Below, in pieces: positions 42,600-55,000 of a DNA stretch of 64,000 nt. The translations under genes and the position numbers were made by a program. How positions within the stretch are numbered: the first letter of the stretch is position 1; every line of letters begins with the position of its first letter. Source of the DNA: Polyangium fumosum (lineage in GTDB: Bacteria; Myxococcota_A; Polyangia; Polyangiales; Polyangiaceae); NCBI RefSeq assembly GCF_005144585.1, contig NZ_SSMQ01000009.1, positions 168,583 to 232,582 of the forward strand, given 5' to 3'. The notes under the pieces are model-generated. The model saw only the letters and a program-made list of their open reading frames with translations. It had not been told where the DNA came from and made no database searches.

Positions 42600-45589
42600 A
42601 TGACGATCGCGACCTCCACCCTCTCGCTCGTCGCGCTCGGCTACCTCGCGCTCTTGTTTTTGCTCGCGCACCTCGCCGAGCGGGGGACCATTCCGCGACG
42701 CTTCACGGGTAACCCGCTCGTGTATTCGCTTTCGCTCGGCGTATATGCCACGTCGTGGACCTATTTCGGCGGCGTGGGGTTCGCGGGGAGCCATGGCCTC
42801 ACGTTCCTCGCGGTGTGCCTCGGGCCGACGCTCGCCTGCATCGCCGCGCCGCTCGTCTGGCAGCCCATCCTGCGCCTCTCGCGCGATCAGCAGCTCACCT
42901 CGCTCGCGGACCTCTTCGCGTTCCGGTATCGCGGGCGCCGCGTCGGCGTGTTCGTCACGCTGCTCGCGCTCGTCGCCAGCGTCCCGTACATCGCGCAGCA
43001 GATTCACGCCGTCGTCGACAGCGCGCGCGCCCTCGCCCCCACCGCCTCGCCGACGGCGCTCGGGCTCGGGTTTTCCGCGCTGCTCACCACGTTCACCGTG
43101 CTCTTCGGCGCGCGGCACCTCACGGCGCGCGAGCGGCACGGAGGGCTCGCGCTCGCCGTCGCATTCGAATCCGTCGTGAAGCTCGTCGCGCTCCTCGCGG
43201 TCGGCGCCGCCGCGCTCTTCGGCGTGCACGGCGGGATCGGAGGGCTCGAAGCGTATCTCGCGGCCCACCCCGAGGTCACCGAGCGGCTCGCGGCGCCCGT
43301 GCGCGAAGGAACGGGTTATTCGTCCCTGATCCTCCTCTCCTTCGGCGCGGCGTTCCTCTTGCCGCGGCAATACCACGTCGCATTCGCCGAGGGCGCGGAG
43401 GAGCGCTCGCTCCGGTTCGCGGCCGTCGCGTTCCCCGTGTTCCTCTTGCTCCTCAACCTGCCCGTCTTGCCGATTCTGTGGGCGGGTCAGCGCCTCGGGC
43501 TCGACGCCTCGCCCGACGTGTACGTGCTCGCCGTGCCCGCGGCGCTCGGGTCGACGAAGCTCCCCCTGCTCGCGTTCCTCGGCGGCGTCTCCGCGGCGAG
43601 CGCGATGGTGATCGTCACGACGATCGCCGTCGCCGGCATGTGCGTCAATTATTTCGTCTTGCCGGTTCGCCTCGACAAGCTCGGCGAAGACCCGTACCGG
43701 CGCCTGCTCTGGCTGCGCCGCGCGCTGGTCGCGGCCCTCATCTTCGCAGGGTATGGGTTTTACCGGGTCCAGGAGCGCGGCGGGCTGCTCGTCGAGACGG
43801 GCCTCGTGTCGTTCGTCGCGTTCGCGCAGTTCCTCCCGGGCCTGCTCGGCGTCTTGTTCTGGAAACGCGCCACGCGGGCCGGATTTCTTAGCGGTCTCGG
43901 CGCCGGGTCGCTCGTGTGGGTGGCGGCGGCGCTCTTGCCCTTGCTCTCGCGCACCGGGGTTCTGCCGGGTGATCTCGGCGCGCGGGCGCTCTTCGGCGCG
44001 GACCTCGGGGAGAGCTGGACCTTGCCCACGGTGCTCTCGTTATCGGTGAACGTGGCGCTCTTCGGCGGCGTGTCCTTGCGCGGCGGGCAATCCCCCGAAG
44101 AAGCCGAGGCGGCGCGCATCTGCGCGCGGGAGGCGATCGTCGTCGGGCCCCCCGCGACGCCCTGGGGCTCGGCGTCCGAGCTCGAACAGGCCCTCGCGCG
44201 CAAGCTGGGCGCCGCCGTCGCCGAGGCCGAGATCACGCGGGCCCTCGGCGAACTTGGTCTTTCGCGGGAAGGGCTCGGCCGCGCGGATTTGCGCCGCCTC
44301 GGGGATCAGGTCGAGCGAAATCTCTCGGGCCTCTTTGGGCCGATCCTCGCGCGGCTGCTCGTGCATCCGGCCGATCGCGGCGAGGGCGACGACGCCGCGA
44401 TCGCCGATCAGCTCCGCTTCCTCGACGAACGCCTCAATCGGCCCGCCCTCGGCCTCACCGGAATCGCGGCCGAGCTCGACCTCTTGCGGCGGTATTTACG
44501 CACGGTCCTCGAAGAGCTGCCCATCGGCGTCTGCGCGCTCGGGCCCCGCCGCGACGTCATTCTGTGGAACCGCGCGCTCGCCCGCACGACCGGCCTCGCG
44601 CCGGAGGTCGCCTCGGGTTTGCCCCTCGAACGGCTCCCCGCTCCCTTCGGGCCCATCCTCTCCTCGTTCGCCGACGACACCGCGCGGGCAGAGGCCGACG
44701 TGGCCCTCGACGACGGCCGGCGCCGCCTCGCCGTGCGGCTGCACAAGGCCTCGCTCGATGCCGAAAGCGCTGGAGAGACGGGCGCGCCGTTTGGCCTCGT
44801 GCTCCTCCTCGAAGATCGCACGGAGCGCGCGGCGCTCGAAGCGCAGCTCGTGCATCGGGATCGCCTCGCCTCGGTTGGTCGGCTCGCGGCCGGCGTCGCG
44901 CACGAAATCGGCAATCCGCTGACCGGCATCACCTGCCTCGCGCAGAACCTCGCGGAAGAGCCGGACGCGGCCGAGGCGCGGGCGCGGGCGCGGCTCATCC
45001 TGGAGCAAGCGGGGCGCATCGACGCGATCGTTCGATCCCTCCTCGGCTACAGCCATGCAGGCACGAGCGCCGTGGAGCCGGGGCCGGAGGGTACATTCGC
45101 CCGTGTCCCGCTCGCGCCGGTCGTCGACCAGGCCATCGCGCTCGTGCGGCTCGACCGGACGGGCAAGCGGATCCAGATGGAAAACGTCTGTCCGGACGAC
45201 CTCGCCGTCCACGCCGACCGGCAACGCCTGACGCAGATCCTCATCAATCTGCTGACGAATGCTTGTGACGCGTCGCAGGAGGGAGGCAGCGTGTTCATCG
45301 ACGCGGAGCGACAGGACGCGTCGGTGGTGCTGCGCGTCATCGACGCGGGGACGGGCATTCCGGAGGAGGTGAAAGCGCGGATGTTCGACCCCTTTTTCAC
45401 GACGAAGCCACGCGGCGAGGGCACGGGGCTCGGGCTCGCCGTGGTGGAGAGCATCGCGCGGGAGCACGGCGGCGCGGTGTGGGTCGAGAGCGAACCGGGC
45501 GTGGGGACGACGGTGCACGTGCGGCTTCCGCTCGCGCTCGCGCCCCGTCTGGGCGAGGATGCGCTCTCCGCGTTTGGCGGGACGACCTG

Positions 45590-45590
<1 letters not shown>
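42600..45590 (+). CDS. SSS-domain sensor histidine kinase (CbrA/CrbS-like)
   Basis: The product has 996 residues. Residues 1-500 are about 13 transmembrane helices of the sodium:solute symporter fold (NPLVYSLSLGVYATSWTYFGGVGFAG, SVPYIAQQIHAVVDSARAL, GAAFLLPRQYHVAFAEGAEE), the same fold as ActP. A linker helix and a PAS-like domain (GVCALGPRRDVILWNRALARTTG) follow. Then come the DHp helix with GRLAAGVAHEIGNPLTG (phospho-acceptor H768) and the HATPase domain (NLLTNACDASQEGGS, DAGTGIPEEV, GEGTGLGLAVVE). Kinases of this class sense carbon sources by a transporter-like domain. It overlaps the response regulator gene by one base (TGATG). Confidence 0.93.
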
Positions 45591-46933
<1,343 letters not shown>

Positions 46934-47006
46934 GGGCGGCATTGACAATCGAGCCGCCGTACGCGAGCATAGCGCGGTAGGCTTTGGTTTCCTTCGAGGT
47001 TCCATC

Positions 47007-48356
47007 ATGCGAAATGCATTCTCCGTAAGCGCCCTCGTCGTCGGCCTCGCCGTCCTGGCCGCGTGCACGCCGGAGCCACGCGATTACGGTACGGGCGGCG
47101 GCGGCACGGGCGGCACCGGGGGCGCGGGCGGCGCTCCCTCGTGTGACCCTGGGACGGCCGATTGCGACGACGCGCCGGGCTGCGAGACGGTCGTCGAGAA
47201 CGACCCGGCGAACTGCGGCGGTTGCGGCGTCCGGTGCGGGCTCCAGTGCGCCGGGACGACGTGCGACGATCCGGTGCAGATCGTGGCCGGCTACCGGCAC
47301 TCGTGCACGCGGACGGCGCTCGGGGACGTGTATTGCTGGGGGAGCAACACGTCGTACGAGCTCGGGATCGGGGACATGCTCGACCAGTACCTGCCGCAGA
47401 AGGTCGCCGTCGGGGGAAAGGCGGTCCACATCGACGCGGGCGGCGGCGTCTTCAAGAATGCGGCTGGCGCGGACCAGATCATCGCGCACACGTGCGCGGT
47501 CCTCGAGGACACGACGGTGCGGTGCTGGGGCTGGAACACGAGCGGGCAGCTCGGGACGGCGAGCGGGAACTGGCAGGACAAACCCACCACGGTGGTCAGC
47601 CTCGTCGGCGCGAAGGAGGTGAGCGTGGGCGGGCGGCACACGTGCGCGGTGACGAGCCAGGGCGAGCTGTATTGCTGGGGCGCGAACGATATGGGGCAAT
47701 GCGGGCTGGGGACGCCGAGCGAGAAGGTCGACATGCCGTCGCTCGTGGCGCTCGCGGACGTCGTCCACGTGTCCGCGGGATTCGAGCACACGTGCGCGGT
47801 GACGAAGGCCGGGACCCTGCATTGCTGGGGCGTGAACGGCCTTTATGGTCGGCTCGGGATCGGCGACGGGCCGGATCAGGCCGCGCCGAAGGTCGTGAGC
47901 TTGACCTCCGTGGAGCAGATCTCGGCCGGCTACGAGCACACCTGCGCCTTGAAGGGCGGACAGCAATATTGCTGGGGGAACGGTTATCAGGGCCAGCTCG
48001 GGATCGACGGGGAGTTCACGTGGCGCACGTCGCCCACGGACGCCTCCGCGGTGCCCTCGCCGATCTTCGTCTCCGCGGGTTTCCAGCACACGGCGAGCGT
48101 CTCGGGCGCGGAGGGCAAGCCCTACGTGTCGAGCACGGTCGTGCGAATTGGCGATGGAACGACCAATACCACGTACGTGCCCCTGCCCGTGGAGCTGCCG
48201 GACGTGGTCGAGATCGCGGCCGGATGGCGCCACACGTGCGCGCGCACGAGCAAGGGCCAGCTCCACTGCTGGGGCGACAACAAGGAGGCGAAGTTCACGG
48301 CTCCGGACTTCGGCGACGAGATCCTTTCCCCTCGGCTCATCCTCTTCGCTCCCTGA
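47007..48356 (+). CDS. RCC1-repeat lipoprotein
   Basis: The 449-residue exported protein has lipobox LAAC, then a GGTGGTGGAGG linker, and a Cys-rich segment (CDPGTADCDDAPGCETVVENDPANCGGCGVRC) that is a common module in myxobacterial surface proteins. About seven RCC1-type units follow, each with HTCAV/HSCTR...YCWG...GQLG, i.e. a seven-bladed beta-propeller. RCC1 proteins of this kind in myxobacteria are numerous and of unknown function. The ATG at 47007 is used, with GAGG upstream. Confidence 0.88.
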   Translation: MRNAFSVSALVVGLAVLAACTPEPRDYGTGGGGTGGTGGAGGAPSCDPGTADCDDAPGCETVVENDPANCGGCGVRCGLQCAGTTCDDPVQIVAGYRHSCTRTALGDVYCWGSNTSYELGIGDMLDQYLPQKVAVGGKAVHIDAGGGVFKNAAGADQIIAHTCAVLEDTTVRCWGWNTSGQLGTASGNWQDKPTTVVSLVGAKEVSVGGRHTCAVTSQGELYCWGANDMGQCGLGTPSEKVDMPSLVALADVVHVSAGFEHTCAVTKAGTLHCWGVNGLYGRLGIGDGPDQAAPKVVSLTSVEQISAGYEHTCALKGGQQYCWGNGYQGQLGIDGEFTWRTSPTDASAVPSPIFVSAGFQHTASVSGAEGKPYVSSTVVRIGDGTTNTTYVPLPVELPDVVEIAAGWRHTCARTSKGQLHCWGDNKEAKFTAPDFGDEILSPRLILFAP

Positions 48357-48441
48357 GATCCTGATTTTCCGCCCTGGTCGCCTTGTGATAGGTCTCTAGG
48401 CCGCGCGGGCGGCCACTTCGGGCGTCCAGAGGGGAAACTCC

Positions 48442-50280
48442 GTGAAAGCGACTTACGCATTGAGCAAGCCGACGATCGTCGTCGGTGAGTCCACCAAGCT
48501 ATCGCTCGTCGTCCGCTTCGGGGCAGAGGGGAAGAAGGAAGACGCGCCGAGGAGGAAGCTGAACCTGAGCCTCGTGCTCGATCGCTCCGGCTCGATGGGC
48601 GGCACGCCGCTGCGCCAGGCCATCAAGGCGGCGCAGGCGCTCGTCGGCGAGATGAAGGAGGACGATCGGGTGAGCGTCGTCATCTTCGACGACAGCCCCG
48701 ACACGATCGTCGATCCGGTGCTCGCCAAGGACAAGAAGGGCATCCAGGACAAGATCGGCAAGGCGCGCGCCGGCGGCTGCACGAACCTCTCGGGCGGCTG
48801 GCTCGAAGGCGTCAAGCACGTGAAGAAGCACGCGAAAAAGGACGAGGTGAACCGCGTCCTGCTCCTCACGGACGGCCAGGCGAACATGGGGATCACCGAC
48901 CCCGACGTGCTGAAGAAGACGTCCGGCGAGAAGGCCGGCGAGGGCGTCGTGACGACGACGCTCGGCTTCGGCTCGGGCTTCAACGAGGACCTGCTCATCG
49001 GCATGGCCCGCGAGGCCGAGGGCAACTTCTATTTCATCGAGTCGCCCGAGGACGTCGAGCAGGTCTTCAAGATCGAGCTCGAAGGTTTGTCCTCCGTGAT
49101 CGGGCAGAACCTCGTGGTGAGCGTGCGGCCCGACGAGGTCGTCGAGCACGGCTGGGTGCTGAACAAGTACCGCATCCAGGAGAAGGGCAACGAGCTCGAA
49201 GTGACGCTCGGCGACGTATACGCCGTGGAGGACAAGGTCCTCGCGCTCGAGCTCGAGGTGAAGCCGACGAAGGCCGGGCCGGTCAAGGTCGCGTCGGTCC
49301 AGTTCCAGTACCAGACGGTGGTGGACGGCTCGATCAAGGACGGGTCCGGCGAGTTCGTGGTGACGGTGAACGCGGGCACGGCCGAGGAAGCGGCCGCGGC
49401 GGCGCAGGACATCAACGTCATCGGCGAGGCGCGGCGCCTGGAGACGGCGAAGCTCAAGGACGAGGCGGTCGACCTCGCGGACAAGGGCGACCTCAAGAAC
49501 GCGGCGCAGAAGCTGCGGAAGATGGCCGAGGATCTGCGGAACAGCCCGCTCGCGAACCAGTTCGCGTTCGCCGAGGAGATCGAGCAGCTCGAGCACTTCG
49601 CCGACCGGCTGGAGAAGCGGTCGTACGACGGCGTGCTCCGCAAGGAGCTGCGCGATCAGTCGTACCAGGCCGGGGCGCGGAGCCGCGGCGACCTCGCGCA
49701 GCGCGGCACGGCGGGCGGCAGCGCGGCGGGGTTGCCGACGGTCACGAGCGCGGACGGCGGCGTGGTCGTGCGCTGCGAGAAGGAGGGCGGCAAGCTCCGG
49801 ATCAAGGTGATCTCGGACGGCTTCGATGCGTCGAAGAACGTGCAGTTCCCGCGCGCGATCCGGCAGGAGGGCGTCACGTACCTCGTCGAGAACGTGGTGG
49901 GGAGCAACGACGGGAGCTTCTACCGCGCGGCTGGCTGGATCAAGCGGCTGCTCCGGCCGGGCGAGACGGTGAGCGCGAGCTCTGGCGGGTCCGCCCGGCG
50001 TTCGTCGGGGTCGTCCTCGAAGGCGGCGAAGACGCCGGCGACGGCGGCGGATCTGCCGACGTGCACGGAGATCGGCGACGGCGTGCTCGTGCAATGCGTG
50101 CCCGAGGGCAAGAAGCTCCGGGCGCGCGTGGTGTCGGACGGGTTCAACCCGAACTACAACATCCGCTTCCCGCGCAGCATCCGCGAGCTCGGCGTGCTTT
50201 ACGTCTGCGACGAGGTCGTCGAGGCCTCGGGCGGCGGCTCGTACGTCGCGGGCGGCGAGATCAAGCGGCTGATTCAGTAA
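48442..50280 (+). CDS. von Willebrand factor A protein with duplicated C-terminal domain
   Basis: The product has 612 residues. A vWA domain at about 40-220 carries the metal site DRSGSMGG (MIDAS), TNLSGG and LLLTDGQANMG. A beta-rich region (SVIGQNLVVSVRPDEVVEHGW) and a helical part (LETAKLKDEAVDLADKGDLKNAAQKLRKMAEDL) follow. At the end are two copies of a 75-residue domain: KLRIKVISDGFDASKNVQFPRAIRQEGVTYLVENVV and KLRARVVSDGFNPNYNIRFPRSIRELGVLYVCDEVV, joined by a Ser/Ala linker. GTG 48442 follows GAGGGG. There is no signal peptide, so it is cytoplasmic. The duplicated domain, with SDGF and FPR(A/S)IR motifs, I do not recognise. Confidence 0.85.
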   Translation: MKATYALSKPTIVVGESTKLSLVVRFGAEGKKEDAPRRKLNLSLVLDRSGSMGGTPLRQAIKAAQALVGEMKEDDRVSVVIFDDSPDTIVDPVLAKDKKGIQDKIGKARAGGCTNLSGGWLEGVKHVKKHAKKDEVNRVLLLTDGQANMGITDPDVLKKTSGEKAGEGVVTTTLGFGSGFNEDLLIGMAREAEGNFYFIESPEDVEQVFKIELEGLSSVIGQNLVVSVRPDEVVEHGWVLNKYRIQEKGNELEVTLGDVYAVEDKVLALELEVKPTKAGPVKVASVQFQYQTVVDGSIKDGSGEFVVTVNAGTAEEAAAAAQDINVIGEARRLETAKLKDEAVDLADKGDLKNAAQKLRKMAEDLRNSPLANQFAFAEEIEQLEHFADRLEKRSYDGVLRKELRDQSYQAGARSRGDLAQRGTAGGSAAGLPTVTSADGGVVVRCEKEGGKLRIKVISDGFDASKNVQFPRAIRQEGVTYLVENVVGSNDGSFYRAAGWIKRLLRPGETVSASSGGSARRSSGSSSKAAKTPATAADLPTCTEIGDGVLVQCVPEGKKLRARVVSDGFNPNYNIRFPRSIRELGVLYVCDEVVEASGGGSYVAGGEIKRLIQ

Positions 50281-50337
50281 AGCCACGCCAGGCGCGGCGC
50301 TCGCTCGGGCGCCGCGCCCCCTGCCCCGTGGACCGGA

Positions 50338-50630
50338 GGCCTCGCCACGCGGCGACCCCCTCGGTCACGTTCACGCGTCCCCCTCGCCACGCGCCTACCC
50401 CCTCACGTCACGTTCACGCGTCCCCCTCGCCACGCGCCTACCCCCTCGCGTCACGTTCACGCGTCCCCCTCGCCACGCGCCTACCCCCTCGCGTCACGTT
50501 CGCGCGTCCCCCTCGCCACGCGCCTACCCCCTCGCGTCACGCTCGCGCGTTCCCCTCGCCACGCGCCTACCCCCTCGCGTCACGTTCGCGCGTCCCCCTC
50601 GCCACGCGCCTACCCCCTCGCGTCACGAAA
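50338..50630. repeat. Seven-copy tandem array, 43-bp period (array 2)
   Basis: Units begin at 50338, 50380, 50423, 50466, 50509, 50552 and 50595 (42 bp once, then 43). All contain CCCCTCGCCACGCG followed by SCSACCCCCTC, the core of array 1; the second half is TCGCGTCACGTTCGCGCGT-like, with a CGCG/CGCG inverted repeat, and differs from array 1. It lies 57 bp past the vWA gene stop and 77 bp before the TPR-YbjN gene, and is non-coding by period and stop codons. Confidence 0.93.
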
Positions 50631-50706
50631 AACGGTCCAGAGCGCTCGCGGGCCGGTCGGGAGGTGAGAAGCAGCGCGCCCCCGTGCTATAGGCTGCGCC
50701 GAACGC

Positions 50707-51861
50707 ATGCCGCGCACGACCAAACCTACGCCCGCCAAGAAAACCCCTGCCAGGAAAGCCACCAAGAGGGCCCCTACGAAGCACGCGCCTCCGAGGCCCA
50801 TCCTCACGACGGAGGCGCCCGAGGGAGGGATGCCCGCGTGGGCCGAGATCAACAATCGTGGCAATCGCAAGCAGGAGGAGGGCGACCTCGACGGCGCCAT
50901 CGCCGATTTCACGAAGGCCATCAAGCTCGCGCCCGGGGAGCACGCGCCGAGGTACAACCGCGGCAATGCCCGGTCGCTCGCCGATGACGTGGACGGCGCG
51001 ATCGCCGATTACACGGACGCGATCAAGATCGCCCCGAACTTCGCGCCCGCCTGGCAGCGGCGCGGCCTGTCGAAGCAGCGGCACGGGGATCTCGAAGGCG
51101 CCATCGTCGATCTCGAGGAGGCGATCCACCTCGCGCCGGCCGAGCCGAGCGCGTACGGCGAGCGGGCCGCGCTGCGGGCCCTGCGCGCCGATTTCACGGG
51201 CGCCGTGGAGGACTGCGTGCGGGCCCTCGCGCTCGCCCCGCTCGACTGGCATCACCGGCCGAACACCCAGAACCTGCTCGACATGATTCGCAAGGCCGAG
51301 GAAAAGCAGAGGACCGAGACCATGGCAGCAAAAAAGGCCGGAACGAAGGCGCGCAAGGCAGCGAAGGTCGAGGAAGCGCCCCGGACGGCGCGTTTGGTGG
51401 TCGAGGAGGTGCTCGGGGCCTCGGGCTTTACGTTCGCCCTGGCCGAGGACGAGGCGGGCTACATCGACTACCTGGCCGCGGTGGGTCAGGGGATCGTGGA
51501 GGCGTTCGCGGTCCGTCTGTCCGAGGAGCTCGAGCGGGTCGTCGTGTACGTGATCTTCGAGCCGAAGGCGAAGAAGGAGCTGCGCACGGAGCTCGCCGAG
51601 TTCGTCACGCGTGCGAATTTCGGGATGGGCGATGGCAATTTCGAGATGGACTTCGACGACGGCTCCGTCCGGTTCAAGATCGCCCTCGATTACACCGAGG
51701 AGCCGCTCTCGCCGTTGCTCCTGCGAAACATGATCTTCGACGCGATGGATACGACCGAGGTCTACGCAGACGCACTCGCGCGCGTGATCGCCGGCAAGGC
51801 GAAAGCAAAGACCGCCGTCCGCGCGGCCGAGAAGGCGGCGATGGAGTCGGGATCGCTTTGA
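50707..51861 (+). CDS. TPR protein with C-terminal YbjN-like domain
   Basis: The product has 384 residues. A Lys/Pro/Ala-rich N-terminal tail is followed by about four tetratricopeptide repeats (WAEINNRGNRKQEEGDLDGAIADFTKAIKLAPG and successors, residues 44-180), then a Lys-rich linker and a YbjN-type fold: EEVLGASGFTFALAEDEAGYIDYLAA, VVVYVIFEPK, FVTRANFGMGDGNFEMDFDDGSVRFKIALDY. YbjN domains bind partner proteins and have chaperone-like roles. The protein is cytoplasmic and binds others by TPR; partner unknown. The ATG at 50707 is used. Confidence 0.82.
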   Translation: MPRTTKPTPAKKTPARKATKRAPTKHAPPRPILTTEAPEGGMPAWAEINNRGNRKQEEGDLDGAIADFTKAIKLAPGEHAPRYNRGNARSLADDVDGAIADYTDAIKIAPNFAPAWQRRGLSKQRHGDLEGAIVDLEEAIHLAPAEPSAYGERAALRALRADFTGAVEDCVRALALAPLDWHHRPNTQNLLDMIRKAEEKQRTETMAAKKAGTKARKAAKVEEAPRTARLVVEEVLGASGFTFALAEDEAGYIDYLAAVGQGIVEAFAVRLSEELERVVVYVIFEPKAKKELRTELAEFVTRANFGMGDGNFEMDFDDGSVRFKIALDYTEEPLSPLLLRNMIFDAMDTTEVYADALARVIAGKAKAKTAVRAAEKAAMESGSL

Positions 51862-51919
51862 TCAGACCTCACCCCCGGCCCCTCTCTCGCGCGGAAGAGG
51901 GGTGACGGACACCTCTTCG

Positions 51920-51937
51920 CCCCTCGCCCGCGAGGGG
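51920..51937. terminator. Hairpin in the gap before the large TPR gene
   Basis: CCCCTCG-CCCG-CGAGGGG is a perfect 7-bp stem with 4-nt loop, 58 bp past the TPR-YbjN stop, with no T-run. It lies in a C/G-rich segment (51866-51955) that resembles the CCCCTCGCCACGCG core of the tandem arrays and may be a decayed single copy or a terminator. Confidence 0.45.
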
Positions 51938-52010
51938 ATGGGGGGGAGGGAATCGATCCTCTTGTACCGCGCCCGCAACATGCGAAAGTAGGCCGCTGGA
52001 GGGTTTTCGT

Positions 52011-55000
52011 TTGCCTACCGTTCGGGATGGCTACCTCGCGGTGTTCGCGTCCGCGCGCAGCGACGCGGGGCGCGCAATGGCCCTGGCCAACCTCGCGGCC
52101 CTGCTCGCCCACCGCGGCGACAAGGTCCTCGTCATCGACCTCGCCGTCGACTCGCCCACGCTCACGCGCTACTTCCCGGACGACACGAAGCGCCGCGCCG
52201 CCACGTCGAACGCCCCGAGGCCGCGGCCCGCGCCCGGCATGGTCGATCTGCTCGCCTCGGTGCGCGAAGAAGCCCGGCGCTTCCCCGCGACGCGCGGGCC
52301 GGCCGGCAGCGGCGCGGCGCGCGAGCTCGTCGAGCGGATCATCGAGGCGAACGACGCCGCGATCCGGCGCGTTCCCCTGCGCTACCCAGGCCTGCCCGAG
52401 GACCGGACGGTGGAGCTGCACTTCTTGCCCGTCGGCGGCGAGGACACGCCACGCGAGCGGAACCGGCCGCTCGACGGGCTCGAAGCGTTTCCGGGCGTGC
52501 TCGAAGAGGTCGCCGCGGCGCTGCGCGGGCGTTACGACGCGGTGCTCCTCGACGCGCCGACGGGCGAGACGGAGACGACGGCCCTCCTGGCCTCGCACCT
52601 CGCGGACAAGCTCGTGGTGGTGCTCGACGACGCGTCGCTCGAAGAGGCCATCGAGCTCGGCGCCTGGGCGCACGGGCGGCGCGCGATCGCCTCGACGGAT
52701 CGGCCACTCCACCTGTTCCCGCTGCTCGTGCACGTGGCCGACGGCCCCGCGGGCCGCGCGTTCGTGGAGGAGGCGCGCCCGCGGCTCGAAGCGCTGCTGC
52801 GGTCGACGCTCGCGCTGCCCGCGTGTGACCTGTCGTTGTACGTGGAGCTCGCGCAGATCCCGCAGCGCAGCGCCACGAAGCCCGCCCCGCGCCTCGCCGC
52901 CGAGGTCGAGCCGACGTCGGATCCGCAGGGGCTCTCGCACGCTTATTTCCGCTTCGTACAGTGCCTCTCGAAGTCGAGCCCGATCAAGGTGGGCGCGCGC
53001 GCGCGGCCCATGTCGGCGGAGCTGCTCTCGGCGATCGAGGCGCGGCGCGCGGCCCCCCAGGCGACGCCCGCGGAGGGCCTCCGCGTCGTGCCCGCGGAGC
53101 GGCCGAGCTCGCCGGGGCTCTCGGCCCCGCCCACGACCCTGCCCTCCGCCGGGGCCGGGGGCCGACCCACGGAGCGGCCGGGGCGCCCCGATCCGCTCTC
53201 GACGCGCAAGCTCTCGGCCCAGCACGCCGAGCGCCTGGCCGAGGCGATGGCGCTCCGGGCGCAAGGCCGGAACGCCGAGGCCGCGAAGATCTGCGCGGCG
53301 ATCGTGCGGGAGGCGGTGCGCGACGAGCGCGGGAGCAAGGAGACGGCGAAGGCGTTCCTCGCGCTCGGGGATCTCTCGGCGCAGACGGAGACGGGCGAGT
53401 ACGACGAGGTCGTCCGGAGGTTCCACGAGCGCCGGCACGAGGATCCGGAGCTCTTCGAGGCCGTGCTGCTCGCGCTCTACCGCCGGGGCAAGCGCCACGC
53501 GGCGCGCGAGCGCTTCGCCCTCGCGACCGACAGCCTCTCGGCCGCGCTGGAGCTCGCCGGGGAGTGGAAGTTCCCGGGACAAACGTCCTCGGTGGATCTG
53601 CGCGCGCTCGCGGCGGACGCGGCGCTCGTGCTCGGCGTGATCTCGATCGAGCGAGGCGACGACGCGCGCGCGCTCGCGGCCCTCGGGCATGCGGCGCTGT
53701 CGACGCCGGGCGGGAGCAGCGCGGCGCAGCGGGAGACGGAGGCGGCGGCCGCGTGCCTCTCCGCGTTCGTGCTCGCGCGCTCGGGCAGGCCCGACGACGC
53801 GGCCGACCGGGCGAGCGCCCTGCGCGAGCGGCTCGGCCCCTCGCCGTCCCCGGTCGAAGGCGCGATCGCGGCGATCGCGGCGTGCAACGAGGGCGCCTCG
53901 CTCGGGCTCGCGGGGCATTACGACGACGCGCTCGCCGTGCTCGGCGCGCTCTCCGAGCGGCTCGCGGGCACGTGGCAGAGCCCGTTTCACGAGGTCGCGG
54001 CCGCGGCCGCCTACAACGAGGCGGCGGTGCTCGCGCGGGCAGGCCAGGTCGAGGCGGCGCTCGAGCGGCTCGGGCAATTACGCGCCTCCTTCGGCGGGCT
54101 CGGCGCGGTCGTGCACCGGGTGCGCTTCTCGACCGTGCTGCTCGAAGGGCACCTGCTCTCCACGCTCGGCCGGAAGGACGCGGCGATCGAGCGGCTCGAA
54201 GCGCTGCAGGACGGGCTGCGCTGGATGGACGTTTGTTTGGACCACCCGGGCGAGGTGTACATGCGTGAGCGCCGCGCCGACATGGCCTGGTACCTCACGC
54301 GGATGCGCGAGCACGCCCGCGGCGTGGACGAGCTGCCCGGGCTCCTCCAGGCGAGCGAGGAGGAGGGCGACGCGCGGCACGGGCGTGTGCACCTGCGCGC
54401 GGCCTTCGAGCTCGTGCGGCACGGGCGCCGGCTCGACGATCTCGGCGCGCACCGCGCGGCCGGCGCCTGCTACGAGGAGGCGATGTCGCGGCTCGAGCGC
54501 GCCGGTTCGCGGCCGCCGGGCGACGCGTCGATGCTCGCATGCGCGGGCCTCGTGGCCCTGTCCCGAGGCGCGGCGCAACGCGGCATCCCGCTCCTGCGCA
54601 AGGCCGCCGAGCAAGGCGGGACGGCCGCGCTGCAAGGGTCGCTCGAACGGATGCGGGGCGAGGGGCTCGACGTGGAGGCGCTGGTGGCGGCCGTGCGGGA
54701 AGCCTTCGACTGGGTCCCGCGCGACCGGACGGACGCGCTGCGCGCCGCCGATCCGCTCGGCGCGACGTTGATCCGCGCGCTCGTCTACCCGGGCCGCCCG
54801 CCCGAGCCGCTCCTGCCTCCCCTGCCCTTCCCGCCCGTGGGCGCGCGTTTCGCGGCCGCGGCGACGCCCGCGCTCGCGCAGGGCGCGCCGGGTCTGCCGC
54901 AAACGGCGGCGCTCACGCACGTGGGGCGGCTGCTCCTGCTCGATCCGCCCGACGGCACGGAGAACGACCTCGCCACGTTCGGCCCGCACGCGACCGAGCC

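Noticed and set aside
51762..54077. 771-codon minus-strand frame
   Set aside because: Antisense of the large TPR gene; no motif and Arg/Glu-rich composition.
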